A program made the position numbers and the translations under genes. Under the pieces are notes generated by a model. That model was given only the letters and a program-made list of their open reading frames with translations, had not been told where the DNA came from and did not search any database. Shown here one piece after another: positions 24,731-35,000 of a DNA stretch of 64,000 nt; positions within the stretch are counted from its first letter, which is position 1, and every line of letters starts with the position of its first letter. Source of the DNA: Aspidiotus rigidus. Taxonomy: Eukaryota > Arthropoda > Insecta > Hemiptera > Diaspididae. The DNA is taken from the NCBI GenBank assembly GCA_035079385.1, contig JAVHKY010000001.1:6325501-6389500 (forward strand), in the 5' to 3' direction.

Positions 24731-25615
24731 AATTTTTTTTTTTTTTTTAATTCCTTTATTAATTTTTTTAGCCTAGATAGCTACAAAAATTTTTTTATAA
24801 CAAAGATGGAAATTTAACATTGTGGAACTTCTAAGATAATACTAGGTTCCCTTGAAAAGAATAAAATTAAAATGATATAAAATATAGGCTACACATTCAG
24901 CTATAAAAATTTATTGTTAATTACAGTTTCTTCAAATCAAGTCGTGGAAATGGTTTCGACCTAGCCTTCGTACAGATAGGGAGTTATCCAGCAAATCGAT
25001 AGCCAGTACATTATCGTGATTATCTAGTCGAGCTGAATGACTGACCGCCGCCTCCGTGATACTTTCAGTAACGCTCATGATCCCTGAATATGTATGCAGA
25101 TCTTTAACATTAGTAAACAGGGGAGCACCTGTTATCTGTCTGAGTATTTTTAATACTTGGATCCTCTTGATGTTAGATGGACGGGCCTGTCCCCAAATTG
25201 GAGCACCATACATCCACACCGGCCTCATGATCGTTGTATACAGCTTTAATTTGTTCTCAAATGACAATGTTTACTCTCTGTTTAGTAACCAGTACATCTT
25301 TGATTTCTTAATATTCATTTCAGAGATCTTGCAGTCAATATGCTTCCGCCGTGTTAATTTAGAGTCTAGGTGTAAGCCGAGATATTTTGCCGAGTCGCTC
25401 TTGGGAATTATTTCTCCTTTCAGCTTAACCAGAGGTGGGGATTGTGTTCTCGTGGTAAATAGTATGTAGTTTGACTTTTTTGTGTTAGTCTGGATCTTCC
25501 ATTTATCTAACCACCGCTCAAGCTGAAGAAGTACATCTTGTAGTTTATCAGCACAATGAAAATGAATATGCGATCCAGCAACACTCATAAGACACGTAGG
25601 AGAATACATATGCAA
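24731..25615 (-). mobile_element. Non-LTR retrotransposon 3' end, broken RT
   Basis: On the minus strand two open segments (25615-25271 and 25267-24932) read in one frame, separated by a single TAA at 25270-25268. They match the region just downstream of the catalytic box in Jockey-type reverse transcriptases: a helical stretch with WKIQTNTKKS, then SAKYLGLHLDSKLTRRKHI, then MRPVWMYGAPIWG. A 16-base T run at 24733-24748 is the poly(A) tail. The element is 5'-truncated at about 25616, where other sequence begins, and lacks the endonuclease and catalytic motifs, so it is dead. Confidence 0.85.
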
Positions 25616-25663
25616 TGCGCCGACATGGAAAAGCCCTATCGGCTGGAAAAATCGCGTCGGAAG

Positions 25664-26640
25664 TAGTGATGGGCCACCTCCGGAGGTACAATCGGTACTA
25701 CCGGTTGTTTTCTACACCCGGTAGTCAAACCACCGGTAGTTTGATTGTCGGAGGAAAAACCGGTATTATAGAGGACAACTGAAAAAAAACCGGTAGTTCT
25801 GCATTTTTATTAAAATCTGGAGAATCCTCTTCGTTCACGTGACGTCACTAACTGCTAACATCGAGCAATTTTGATCGACAATAGTGTGCGATATTCTGCG
25901 ATGATGGTGCTTAGAACATTATCGACTCCCATAAGAATACACAGGGAACATTTCGATCATGTGTTAGTAATAGTATTTCAAAATGAGAAATGAATAAGGA
26001 ATTCAACGTTGATAATCAAGATCTGGAAGATCTCAAGTATTTGAGAATGTATTTTTCGTTTCTCACTTTATTCTTCTATTCAAATATGAGCAAGTGATGA
26101 TCGAATTCAATTTTTCCTCTTATGGAAAAGTCCGTGTAAAAAAAGTTTGTTTATTTTCCCTAAGCACCATCGATCACAAATCTCGAAATTATTTTGAATA
26201 CACCGATGCTGTGACGTAGGCGTGAATGAAGAGGATTGGTACCTACGTCACTACAGATCAATATCAAGGATCTGCAAAACAAGGTCTTTTATTGAAGAGA
26301 TGAAAAATGTTTTTCTCTCAATTGTCTGTTTCAAGCATTAGATAATACATCCAGCTCTGCCATACTCTTATCTATGAAAAATTGTAGTCTAACTCTGCAC
26401 TGGACTGCAGATTCATCTTTGTAAGATTTAAGAACATCTGTCCATCTTTTTTCAACTTTTGCAGTTTAATTGGTCACCTCCGGAGGTATAACCGGTACCA
26501 TCAATAGTTTTTTAAACTCCACACCAAAATTGCAAACTTTTTTGATATAACCGGTACTATCGGTACTACCGGTTGTTTTTGCTGGTAACCTCCGGTCTAC
26601 CGGTAGTGAAGCTTGAAGGACTACCGGTTGTTTCAAACTA
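25664..26640. mobile_element. hAT-like remnant with CCGGT subterminal repeats
   Basis: It begins TAGTGATGGGCC, a terminus typical of hAT transposons, next to the palindrome CACCTCCGGAGGT. About ten copies of an ACCGGTA-type motif in both orientations lie in 25690-25800 and 26470-26640. The second block again starts at CACCTCCGGAGGTA. The two blocks are separated by an inserted MITE (25827-26233) and flanking DNA. I see no matching right terminus, so it is partial. The hAT assignment rests on the terminus only. Confidence 0.45.
25827..26233. mobile_element. MITE, TIR CTCTTCGTTCACG, copy 1
   Basis: The left end CTCTTCGTTCACGTGACGTCAC is mirrored on the right by GTGACGTAGGCGTGAATGAAGAG. The interior aligns along its length, in reverse orientation, with the element at 29345-30027 once that copy's own insertion is removed. 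No coding capacity. It lies inside the hAT-like remnant. Confidence 0.75.
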
Positions 26641-26642
26641 CT

Positions 26643-27230
26643 GAAAATAATATATACTCAATTCTCCAAGCCCAATCATTTTTCTTCTATGAAAGAATTG
26701 ACAATACTGCAATATTGTAAGAAAATACTTTATTTACATTCAAGTAGACTTGAAGGTAATTACATCTTCGATAGTACTATGATGAAGTGCCGAATACATT
26801 TGATCTATTAATGTTGACTCTTTTAAAGTGCGTGTTGTAAAATCATAAGTCAAGTATGCAGTTAAAACAGAAGAAAAAACAAATAATTGCTTTTCATTGG
26901 AGATCATTTTCAATTTTTTTCCATAATCCTTTGGCCAGGGTAAAAAATTGTAAGGTTCATATTTCTCAACTTCAATATCCATCCAACTTCCTGCCACTGG
27001 ATCAAAAACTCTGAATTCTTGACCATTATAAACATAAATTTTTTCATTCACAACACAACTTGCTGAGTAATACATCTCAGGGCACTCAACATGAAACAAG
27101 AAAGGATCATTCTCAATTTCAGGAGGTGATAATTCCAACAATCTGGGAATACGACAATCATAAACTTGGACTTGTTCATGGAGAATTTTTCCTCTAAAAT
27201 TACCGTGATTAAAATCTTTACCTTCGATTA
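26643..27230 (-). pseudogene. Partial copy of Kelch gene 3' end
   Basis: This repeats bases 21396-21965 of the Kelch gene at very high identity: the last roughly 170 codons, stop and poly(A) signal. Similarity stops abruptly at 27230, where unrelated sequence follows. BTB, BACK and most Kelch repeats are missing. A stretch of about 40 bases near the C terminus differs completely (around 26770-26822 here, 21509-21561 there), yet both stay in frame and resume with TIEDVITFKST. The open frame continues upstream to 27273 through unrelated sequence, including a transposon end that supplies an ATG. It is probably not a functional gene. The intact frame and the odd patch suggest the source was a diverged paralogue, or later gene conversion (inference). 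Confidence 0.8.
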
Positions 27231-27263
27231 CTGCGGCCCGAGCATAGTAATGAATCTTTGAAC

Positions 27264-27734
27264 CACGGTACATTATAGAGGTATTGACACGAACGTATAT
27301 TAGCCGAACGTATATTAGCCGTGTTTTTTACTGTCGCCTGAGTTGTGTCAGTTGATATAATCTACGCTAGGAGCGTTGCAAGGTATTACTAAGCATGAAA
27401 ACTACATGAATACTAGGTAATGTAAATTCATCAATTTTTAAAAATTCGTAGAGGAATCAGGTATTAACCTAAAAATCTGAAACCGGGTACGAATAGACAA
27501 CTCACCATGCTCTACTTATTTAAAAAAAAATTATCTTCTTAGGTGAATTTCTTCACCTTTTACAACCCTCGAAAATTTCGTCAATATTAGGGTACCTCCG
27601 GTAAGGTTCCGACACAGGTGGGGTGTGGAAGGTATTCAAACGATCGCTGCGAGCGTAGCGGAATTCCGTATGAATTAACACAATTCGTGCGACAGAAATT
27701 TTTCGTTGTGTCAATACCTCTATAATGTACCGTG
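27264..27734. mobile_element. 471-bp DNA transposon with 8-bp duplication
   Basis: Terminal inverted repeats start CACGGTACATTATAGAGGTA on the left, and the reverse complement ends the element at 27734. The 8-mer CTTTGAAC occurs directly outside both ends (27256-27263 and 27735-27742), a target-site duplication. Eight-base duplications are typical of hAT and P superfamilies; I do not choose between them. No coding capacity. The target resembles part of the 42097-42967 repeat family. Confidence 0.85.
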
Positions 27735-27768
27735 CTTTGAACGGAGGACATGATAAGAATACACATAA

Positions 27769-28153
27769 AGCGCGCTGTAGGCGTTCAATAATATTGATGT
27801 CAAAATTTTGACGTCAAAAATTGAAGAAGCTTAAAATATTGACGGTTTCCAGCAAACGAACAATATTTTCCGTCAAAAAAAGAAAGTTGTTCTGATTCAC
27901 GCACACAAAGGCAGAGCACGCACAGGATCAATGTATATTTTTTCTCATTACTTCCGCGCGGTAACATGAACATGAACCATCGGCATGAAATTTGGACGCG
28001 ACATCAAAAATAACAAATCCGGTTTGTTATTTTTGATGCTCTGTCAAATATTTGATCGCAAATCAATATTATTGCTCAGGTTCCCTTACACGATCAAATT
28101 TCTTATCAAAAATTGTACCATTGGTCAATATTATTGACTGTCTACAACGCGCC
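27769..28153. mobile_element. MITE with about 30-bp imperfect TIRs
   Basis: AGCGCGCTGTAGGCGTTCAA on the left corresponds to the reverse complement of the right end, which contains GACTGTCTACAACGCGCCT; both continue inward into an AATAATATTGA segment. The interior is about 320 bases with no open frame. Confidence 0.6.
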
Positions 28154-28371
28154 TAAGAAAATAAGGGGGACTAGGGGGGACTGGACCTTGTTTATAAGTT
28201 CGATGAGCGGCGCGGGTGTACGGTGAGTTTCACTGCTCCGCGCGTTCACCCGCGCCGCTCATCAAACTTGTAAACAAGGTCCAGTCCTCCTTATTTTCTT
28301 ATCATGTCTTCCGATCAACACATTGTACACGCTTATATGGCCAATGCTCGATCTATCTGTTGTAAGGTCTA
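28154..28371. mobile_element. Fragment of the 42097-42967 transposon family
   Basis: Sequence from the CCCGCGCCGCTCATCAAACTT hairpin through GCTTATATGGCCAATGCTCG to CTGTTGTAAGGTCTA matches the family copy at 42097-42967, mostly in the opposite orientation. A long hairpin (28178-28287) is formed by GGACTGGACCTTGTTTA and GTAAACAAGGTCCAGTCC. The other end of this copy appears displaced to about 27232-27263 by later insertions. Confidence 0.6.
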
Positions 28372-29344
28372 GGAATGGGGCTGCGCTGAGGGCAACGTTT
28401 CGTTTATAGCATACATTTTCGACGAATGTAGCTTGTGCGAAGCCGTTCACGCGTTGCTATTTACTGTCATACTTGGAGTAAGAGTGATGCCTCGGGACTT
28501 CAAAATATTTTCATCAAGTCTTGGTCTTGTAAAATTTTTCATTTTCAATGGACTGTGTTATTTGTGATAACAAAAATATCGACTGATATCGATTTGTTTG
28601 GCAAGAGTACTCATTCTGCAAGAAATTTATCCAACGAGAAATTTGCTCCCATAAGAAATACACGGGGAGCAAAGATCAGTATGAAATTAATCAAAAATTA
28701 AAACGGATTTTGCGGAAAAAAATTTATATTTATAGTGTGTGAGTAATCGACGTCTGAAAATGAACTTTTCCCCCTCAATTCTTTCTGATTTGTGATTAAT
28801 ACCATATGATCGATTTGCTTCCCATAAGGGCAGTGTTCTTGGTCCCCTGCTGTATATCCGTTATACATTGCAGACATTCCAGAGCAAGATGACTCCACAC
28901 TAGCCACATTTGCAGACAACACCGCTGTACTTGCTATGCATGAAGACTACCCTACTGCAGTCACCATTTGCAGAGAGTTGTCAACAAAGTTGAGGAATGG
29001 ACCACCAGGTGGAAAATCCAAATTCCAAACTAACGCATCCAAGACTGTCCGTATTGACTTTGGCCTTAGAAATCATGGATATGATCCCACATAATTATAT
29101 AAATAATGAACCTGTACAGCGGGCTGACTGCACCCGATATTCAGGCTTACACTTGGAATTTAAGGTAAATTGGAAAGCGCACATAATCAAGAAAAGAGAG
29201 CAACTCAAACTCCGCTTTCGCACCATGTTCTGGATGCTCAGAGCTAAGAGTCGACTATCACTCTGGAATAAAAGGCTACTATATGTCATGATCCTTTGCC
29301 CCATTTGGACATATGGAATACCATTATGGGGCTCGGCAGCAAGC

Positions 29345-30027
29345 CTCTTTGTTCACGCGTACGTCACAGCATCGTTGTATTCAAAATAATTTTGACATTT
29401 GTGATCGATGGTGCTGGGGTGCGTTTAGAAACTTGTAACCAACGTCCAGGGATAGCAAAATGTTTACACCGAGTGAAAATGACGTCAGTCTACTCCGGTT
29501 GACGTTTCTTAATCCAGTCCGAACTGGATTAAGAAAAACTCTCTCGGTTACTAGAAAACCATACGTAACCGGAGTTCCTGAACAGGATCGAAAGATTAAC
29601 CGGAGTAACGCGAAGAAATGGGGGCGTGGTTACTCCGGTTGAATTTCTGAACGAGTTTCCAAAAAATGTGTAACCACTGTAACCGTCGGCTGGTTACGAG
29701 TTTCTGAACGCACCCCTGAGGGAAAGTAAACAAACTTTTTTTACACGGACTTTTCCTTGCTCATATTTGAATAGAAGAATAAAGTGAGAAACAAAAAATA
29801 CATTCTCAAATACTTGAGATCTTCCAGTTCTTGATTATCAACGTTGAATTCCTTATTTATTTCTCATTTTGAAATACTAACACATGATCAAAATGTTCTC
29901 TGTGTATTCTTATGGGAGTCGATAATGTTCTAAGCACCATCGCATGATACTATCGCAAAATATCGCGCACTATCGATCAAAATTGCTCGATGTTAGCAGT
30001 TAGTGACGTCACGTGAACGAAGAAGAG
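29345..30027. mobile_element. MITE, TIR CTCTTCGTTCACG, copy 2, in LINE
   Basis: This is the same family as 25827-26233. It begins CTCTTTGTTCACGCGTACGTCAC and ends GTGACGTCACGTGAACGAAGAAGAG. It interrupts the LINE reading frame between the PLWGSAAS stretch and the EILQQLQNN stretch. It is itself interrupted at 29416-29716. Without that insertion its length (about 380 bases) agrees with copy 1. Confidence 0.8.
29416..29716. mobile_element. Nested element with GGGGTGCGTT termini
   Basis: The left end GGGGTGCGTTTAGAAACTTG is mirrored at the right (reverse complement GGGGTGCGTTCAGAAACTCG). Copy 1 of the host MITE shows the uninterrupted sequence at 26154-26165 (reverse strand), confirming an insertion. 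Inside are repeated TTACTCCGGTTGA-type motifs in both orientations. Such GGGG-starting termini occur in PIF/Harbinger elements, but I could not confirm a 3-base duplication. Confidence 0.7.
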
Positions 30028-30775
30028 TAGCAACATAGAAATTTTACAGCAACTCCAAAACAACGCATTCTGTAAAATCACAAACCAGCAGTTGCACAAA
30101 GACCTGGCTCTGGAAATTGTCCAGCAAATCGCATCAAAAGCCACGACAAGGTACATCAAACGACTCCACGGCCACCCAAACATAGAGGCACTTCAGCTAC
30201 TGGAACAACCATCTACCCAACGACTAAAGCTTCAGGCATTGAATAGTTACTTGTACTCAAGGCACACTCGCTGCTAGCAATTCATCCCCTAATATTAAGT
30301 TGTAGTATAATAGTGGTTGCACTATTAGCTAAGTAAAGTTAACTATGCCATATCTGCCCTACCTATATGTAAATACCACTAGGCAGTTCATGTATGATCT
30401 ATTACATTGAAAAAAAAAAAAAAAAAAAAAAGTTTTCTTATGGAGAGCGAATTTACAATTGGATAAATTTCCTGCAGAATGAGTACTCTTGCCAAATAAA
30501 TGACGTCACAATAACACAGTCCATTCTTTCTTGGACTTTGAAATATTTTCATACTTCTTGGACTTAGGAGATTTTTCATTTTTGATTGTCTCCCACAGCT
30601 GAAAATATTACAAAGTCCGACAATCAAAAATGAAAAATTTTACAAGTCCAAGGAGTATGAAAATATTTTGAAGTTCCGCGTCCAAGTATGGCAGTAAATA
30701 CTGACGCGTGAACCGATGAACGGCTTGCCACAAGCTACATTTGTCAAAAATGTATGCAGAAAGGCTTGAGATTGT

Positions 30776-30940
30776 AAAAGAGTAGTACCTTGAGAAAGGA
30801 TTTAATCAAGATTTTGAATTTCAATTACACTTTGTTCCTGTTTGTGTTTCTTCATTAGTGTTATTATATTTTTTCCATGTTTAAAACATTGTGATAAGAG
30901 ATTTACTACCTCTTATCCTTCCTCAAGGTACTACTTTTTC
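30776..30940. repeat. Hairpin MITE, about 28-bp arms
   Basis: AAAAGAGTAGTACCTTGAGA at the left is mirrored by TCAAGGTACTACTTTTTC at the right. It is followed directly by CCCTTTCTTAACGTGAACAG, shared with two other places in the window. Confidence 0.6.
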
Positions 30941-31006
30941 ACGCGATCTCGAGCCCTTTCTTAACGTGAACAGAGTATAAATGAAACTACGCCCGCTTTC
31001 ACACTG

Positions 31007-31117
31007 TTGCGGATAGTATAGCGTTTGCCTGATTCCTTATCTCGCTGAATGTAGTTCGCCAATAAGCCTTTCACACTTTGGGTTGTTCCTGCGGATAGTA
31101 TAAGCGTTTGCATGATT
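31007..31117 (+). repeat. Two-copy direct repeat
   Basis: The motif CTTTCACACT followed by GCGGATAGTATAGCGTTTGC and TGATT occurs at 31007-31040 and again at about 31067-31117 with small changes. No other feature is seen. Confidence 0.5.
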
Positions 31118-31143
31118 TGTTATCAAACTTGTAGTCAAACAAA

Positions 31144-31550
31144 AATAGACTAAATCGCCGTGACGTCATTCACGGACATTCACTGATAACAAGGCGATGT
31201 TTGCTCCGCAATGACTTACCCCAACTTACGCGTAAGTTCAAACCAAAAAAAATGCTCCATAAGAAATACACGGGAACGTTTCGATCTTACGTTCAGATTT
31301 GAAAACAAGAAATAAGTTAAGAACCGCAGGTACATTTTCAAAGACATGAGAACTTCCTGATTCTAAATATAAACACATAATTGCTTACTTATTTCCAATT
31401 TTTTAATTTGAGCGTATGATCGAAATGATCCCTGTGTATTCTTATGGGAATCGATATCCTATTTTGAACTGATACAGTATACTATCGCATTCTCTCGATT
31501 CCTGTTATCAGTAAATGTTCATGAATGACGTCACGGCGATTTAGTCTATT
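31144..31550. mobile_element. MITE with about 45-bp TIRs
   Basis: The left end AATAGACTAAATCGCCGTGA continues into ACGTCATTCA, and the right end is its reverse complement, ending TTTAGTCTATT. The inner part CATAAGAATACACAGGG resembles stretches inside the CTCTTCGTTCACG MITEs, so these are likely related families. No coding capacity. Confidence 0.8.
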
Positions 31551-32068
31551 CAAGTTTTTTTTTTCAAATAATTTTTGTAATTTTGTAGATTATATTTACA
31601 TTTTACCATCCCTTAAAGAAGCAAAAATAAAAATTTGCCCAAAACTTCCAAAAATTTTGTCAATTTTTCAATATGAATTTTCTCATTTTGATAATATGAC
31701 TACGTGTATGATAAGAAAAATGTAAACAAACGCCAAGTGTGAGAGGCCCATAGGGGCGGAGTATGCGCTGCTATACGGAATTTCTCCAAAGCTTGCACTC
31801 GAAGGTGATAAGGGATACCGTCCACAATCATATGATACGTCGCCATCTTTGTAGAAGTTTCAATGTTTCATGATTATTTTGTTTTGTAAGATCATAAAAA
31901 TACGTGATGTGCCCTATGACTGGAAATTGAGTTGATGCGTAATAGTACTAGGCATCTGTTGTTTCTACTCTAGGCAAAGCAAGTTCGTATTTTCTCTGAG
32001 TTCAGCAAGTCTTTCTGCTGATTTTCAAGTTTTGATCTGATTTTGGAGGTAGATTTTATAATTGCATC
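31551..32068. other. Upstream of NBR1-like gene
   Basis: No gene seen. It probably contains the promoter and 5' UTR of the plus-strand gene starting at 32069. I see no convincing core promoter motif. Confidence 0.35.
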
Positions 32069-35000
32069 ATGTGTACTTGGACCGACAACGTGAAATTCAA
32101 TGTGTATAGCTACTGGAACGACGAAGTTCGTCAGTTCAATTTCACTGTGACATCATTCAACAATTTATCCTATGAAGTCTTATCATCGCATATTGTGAGT
32201 ATCTTTGAAGTGGTTGTCTCAAATACGTTTTCTTTGAAAGAACATTCACTCAATAAATTAATGTTTACCATGACTCGACGAGTTCGATCTATTTCGACTG
32301 AAATAATGCACAAGTTCAGATACACGAAGTCATTTGTAAAAACTCTTTCCAACTATCAGATAGTTTATCTCCAGAAAAACTTCTGGGAATGGGTTTTGAA
32401 CAAGAGAAATTTTATAATCCTCTGGATACAGTATTATTTAGAAGAAGATATGGTCCTAAAATTTCTCCAAAAGTCCTGAAGCTTCGGAAGATATTTGATT
32501 CTTTATGTTGGTTCTTCGTTTTCTCCTCTCTTTCATACTATTTCTCTTGGGACAGGTAATATTTTATCAAAAGTTTTTGGTTCATATCTGCCGTCCAGAA
32601 TTCTCAGAATTTCGTGACTTATGAAATTGAAATTTTCCGACTTGTAACATGTACATGTATGAATATTAGAAATTATTGCGTGTGACAAGTATTATTTTAC
32701 TCACTTTTTTTTCCTGTAGCTGGAAACATGTTACAAGGAAAAAAATATAGTTGATCTGTACCGTTTTCGTGTATTTTACGTCACTTTCGCTGGCGATCAT
32801 GTAAGTATACTTGTTCCGTTGTGAGTACCTTTCCTTGTATTGGATTGTATGTTAACACAATTGATCATGTTTTCATTTCAATAGGTAGAAGTGGATGATG
32901 ATGAAATAAGATTCAATGCATTTCTCCGAGTGAGTTGATTTTTTTTAATTCGTTACCTATACTCCTGTGTATCTTATGACGATCCCAACAGTAGTATCTT
33001 ATTTTATGGATGAATTACTGTAAATTCACTTGTTTTACTTTTCCGTCAGTTTATTCGTGAGAGTAAGGCACGTAACGACGAGTGCATTCATCTCATCATT
33101 GCTGACACCCTAAACAAGAACGGATTTTTCAGAGAACCCACAACGAAGGTAATAATATCGTATTGTAGTTTCATTCTTATCCTCTTATATCATTTCATTT
33201 GTGGTTTGTTTGCTCAGAAATTGAGATTCCGGAATCTCGACAGCTTATTCCGGGCGAAAATCAATTGTCACGATTCTTATGACTTGGATAAAGTCGCTGG
33301 TAACCATTCAGCCAATATTTTCATACGACAGCCTCCGTTTCCGCCGAGTCAAGTTAGTCGTTTTCACCACTCCATTTTGCAGCCTTTATAAAAAATGAAA
33401 CGAATATAATTCACAATCTATTCAATATTTCATCTCATCTTTTACTTTTTTTCTTCGCATATTTAGAAATTTCCGTCTGAACCTGGGTTGCTTTGCGTCC
33501 GGCGTATCGATGGGCAAGAATTGTCTCGCTTACTCGTAGATGGATCGAATGTTTTCGTAGCTACTGGGGAAAACAATTTTTTGTCACTGAGTTTTTTGAA
33601 GGTTAGTCGTCTCATTATTCATATGGTCCGTATTATATTATCTCGCTGAACCGTTTATAATCATTCAATTCTGCGACACATATGCCATCGAGCAATCCAA
33701 AGAATATCGTAATTGAGTCAATCTCTTCTGAAGTGATTAAACGTAGCTATGCTTTGAAAAAGTAACGATTCGTAAATTTTTAAAAAAGTGACCGATAACT
33801 TGAGCTGATAACGATCTAAATTTAATTTGGTTGCAAGAGGTTGAGAAGATTGCATCTCAAAAATAAAGTATGAATTGAAATAATTGTTACGGAGAAATAT
33901 TGTTGATTAGTTGTTGGAAAAAGCATTATCGACATAAGAGTGTGAAGAGAATATTCAAAAGTTCGTTATTAATGCTGTCACACCTCTCATGTATCCGTTG
34001 TTCAGCTGATATAAGACAAACAAACAAAACTATTTGTTTTCTTTTATACTTTGCGTCAACTTCATTGCTTGTACGTATTTATATTTCAAAGATTCCGTGA
34101 TCGATAATATTGACCATCTTGAAAACTTTTTTCTGAAACTCGAATTTGTAATGATAGGTACATTTATCTGAAAAGTATTTTTGATTTTTGTTACACTAGC
34201 ATAATAATATAACAATTTTCCTTCCTTCTCATAATTATATTGAAACCGATTCTGTCCAAGTTGTCTTAAATTCCAGACAATTCTCTTCGTCTTCTCCGAT
34301 TTTTGTGTTATTTAAAGTTTCATTGCAGTAATAAACTATCACTTTTTTTCCCTACCTATTTTAGGAGTATGATGCTGCTCCATACCAATCTATGAGTTGG
34401 CAAAATCGTATTGGAAACTTTCTGGCACCGGAATATCGATGCGAGGAAGTGAAAATCCCGGTAGTCATCGATGATCAGGCGAATATCAATATCAGGAATG
34501 ATTTCAAAAATGTTATTCGTTTTTGTGATGACAACATGAAGAAACCGGAAAATATTATGGTGAATACATTTTCCAAAAATCAAATTTACGCATGAGAGAC
34601 AGAGAAAAATATGAAATAACTTCACTTCACAAATCAATTACTTATTGAATTCCCGGTTATCCAGTAGTTACTTTACTTACACGAATCCGTTCCTTTAAGT
34701 TACGGCTATCCATACTAAACAATAAAGAGGAATACTCCGACGTGGAGTAAAAAAAAAAAAAATGCAAACCGCAGAAAAATGCGGTTTGCATTTTTTTACT
34801 CCACGTCGGAGTATTCCTCTTTATTGTTTAGTTACTTTACTTCTTTAAACGGGAGTACCTAAAATCAGTCTGAAAGTACTTACACATGCACTGTTTTTGG
34901 AATTTTAGAGAAAAAAACCTTCGGTTAGGACCCAAACACAGCCTCTCGCTAAAACCCAAGCTGATACTCAAGTTCAAGAACAGGCACAGGAGCAGATGTC

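Larger units (their letters stand above)
28825..30431 (+). mobile_element. Non-LTR retrotransposon remnant, interrupted
   Basis: Conceptual translation shows reverse-transcriptase pieces in shifting frames: GSVLGPLLYI (28827), a catalytic-box segment reading ATFADNTAVLAM (second Asp replaced by Asn), then the thumb region RLLYVMILCPIWTYGIPLWG (about 29268-29330). The frame resumes after 30028 with EILQQLQNNAFCKITNQQ, and a 22-base A run ends it at 30410-30431. The middle is split by a MITE at 29345-30027. Frame shifts, the altered catalytic box and 5' truncation make it inactive. The ORF pattern is Jockey-like. Confidence 0.85.
28409..30758. repeat. Inverted arms flanking a LINE remnant
   Basis: About 260 bases at 28409-28667 reappear in reverse orientation at about 30430-30758. 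Shared landmarks are GCATACATTTT, GTTCACGCGT, TCAAAATATTTTCAT and GAGTACTCATTCTGCA. The space between is filled mainly by a LINE 3' remnant. The arms could be a composite fold-back element or two copies of one repeat in opposite orientation. Confidence 0.6.
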
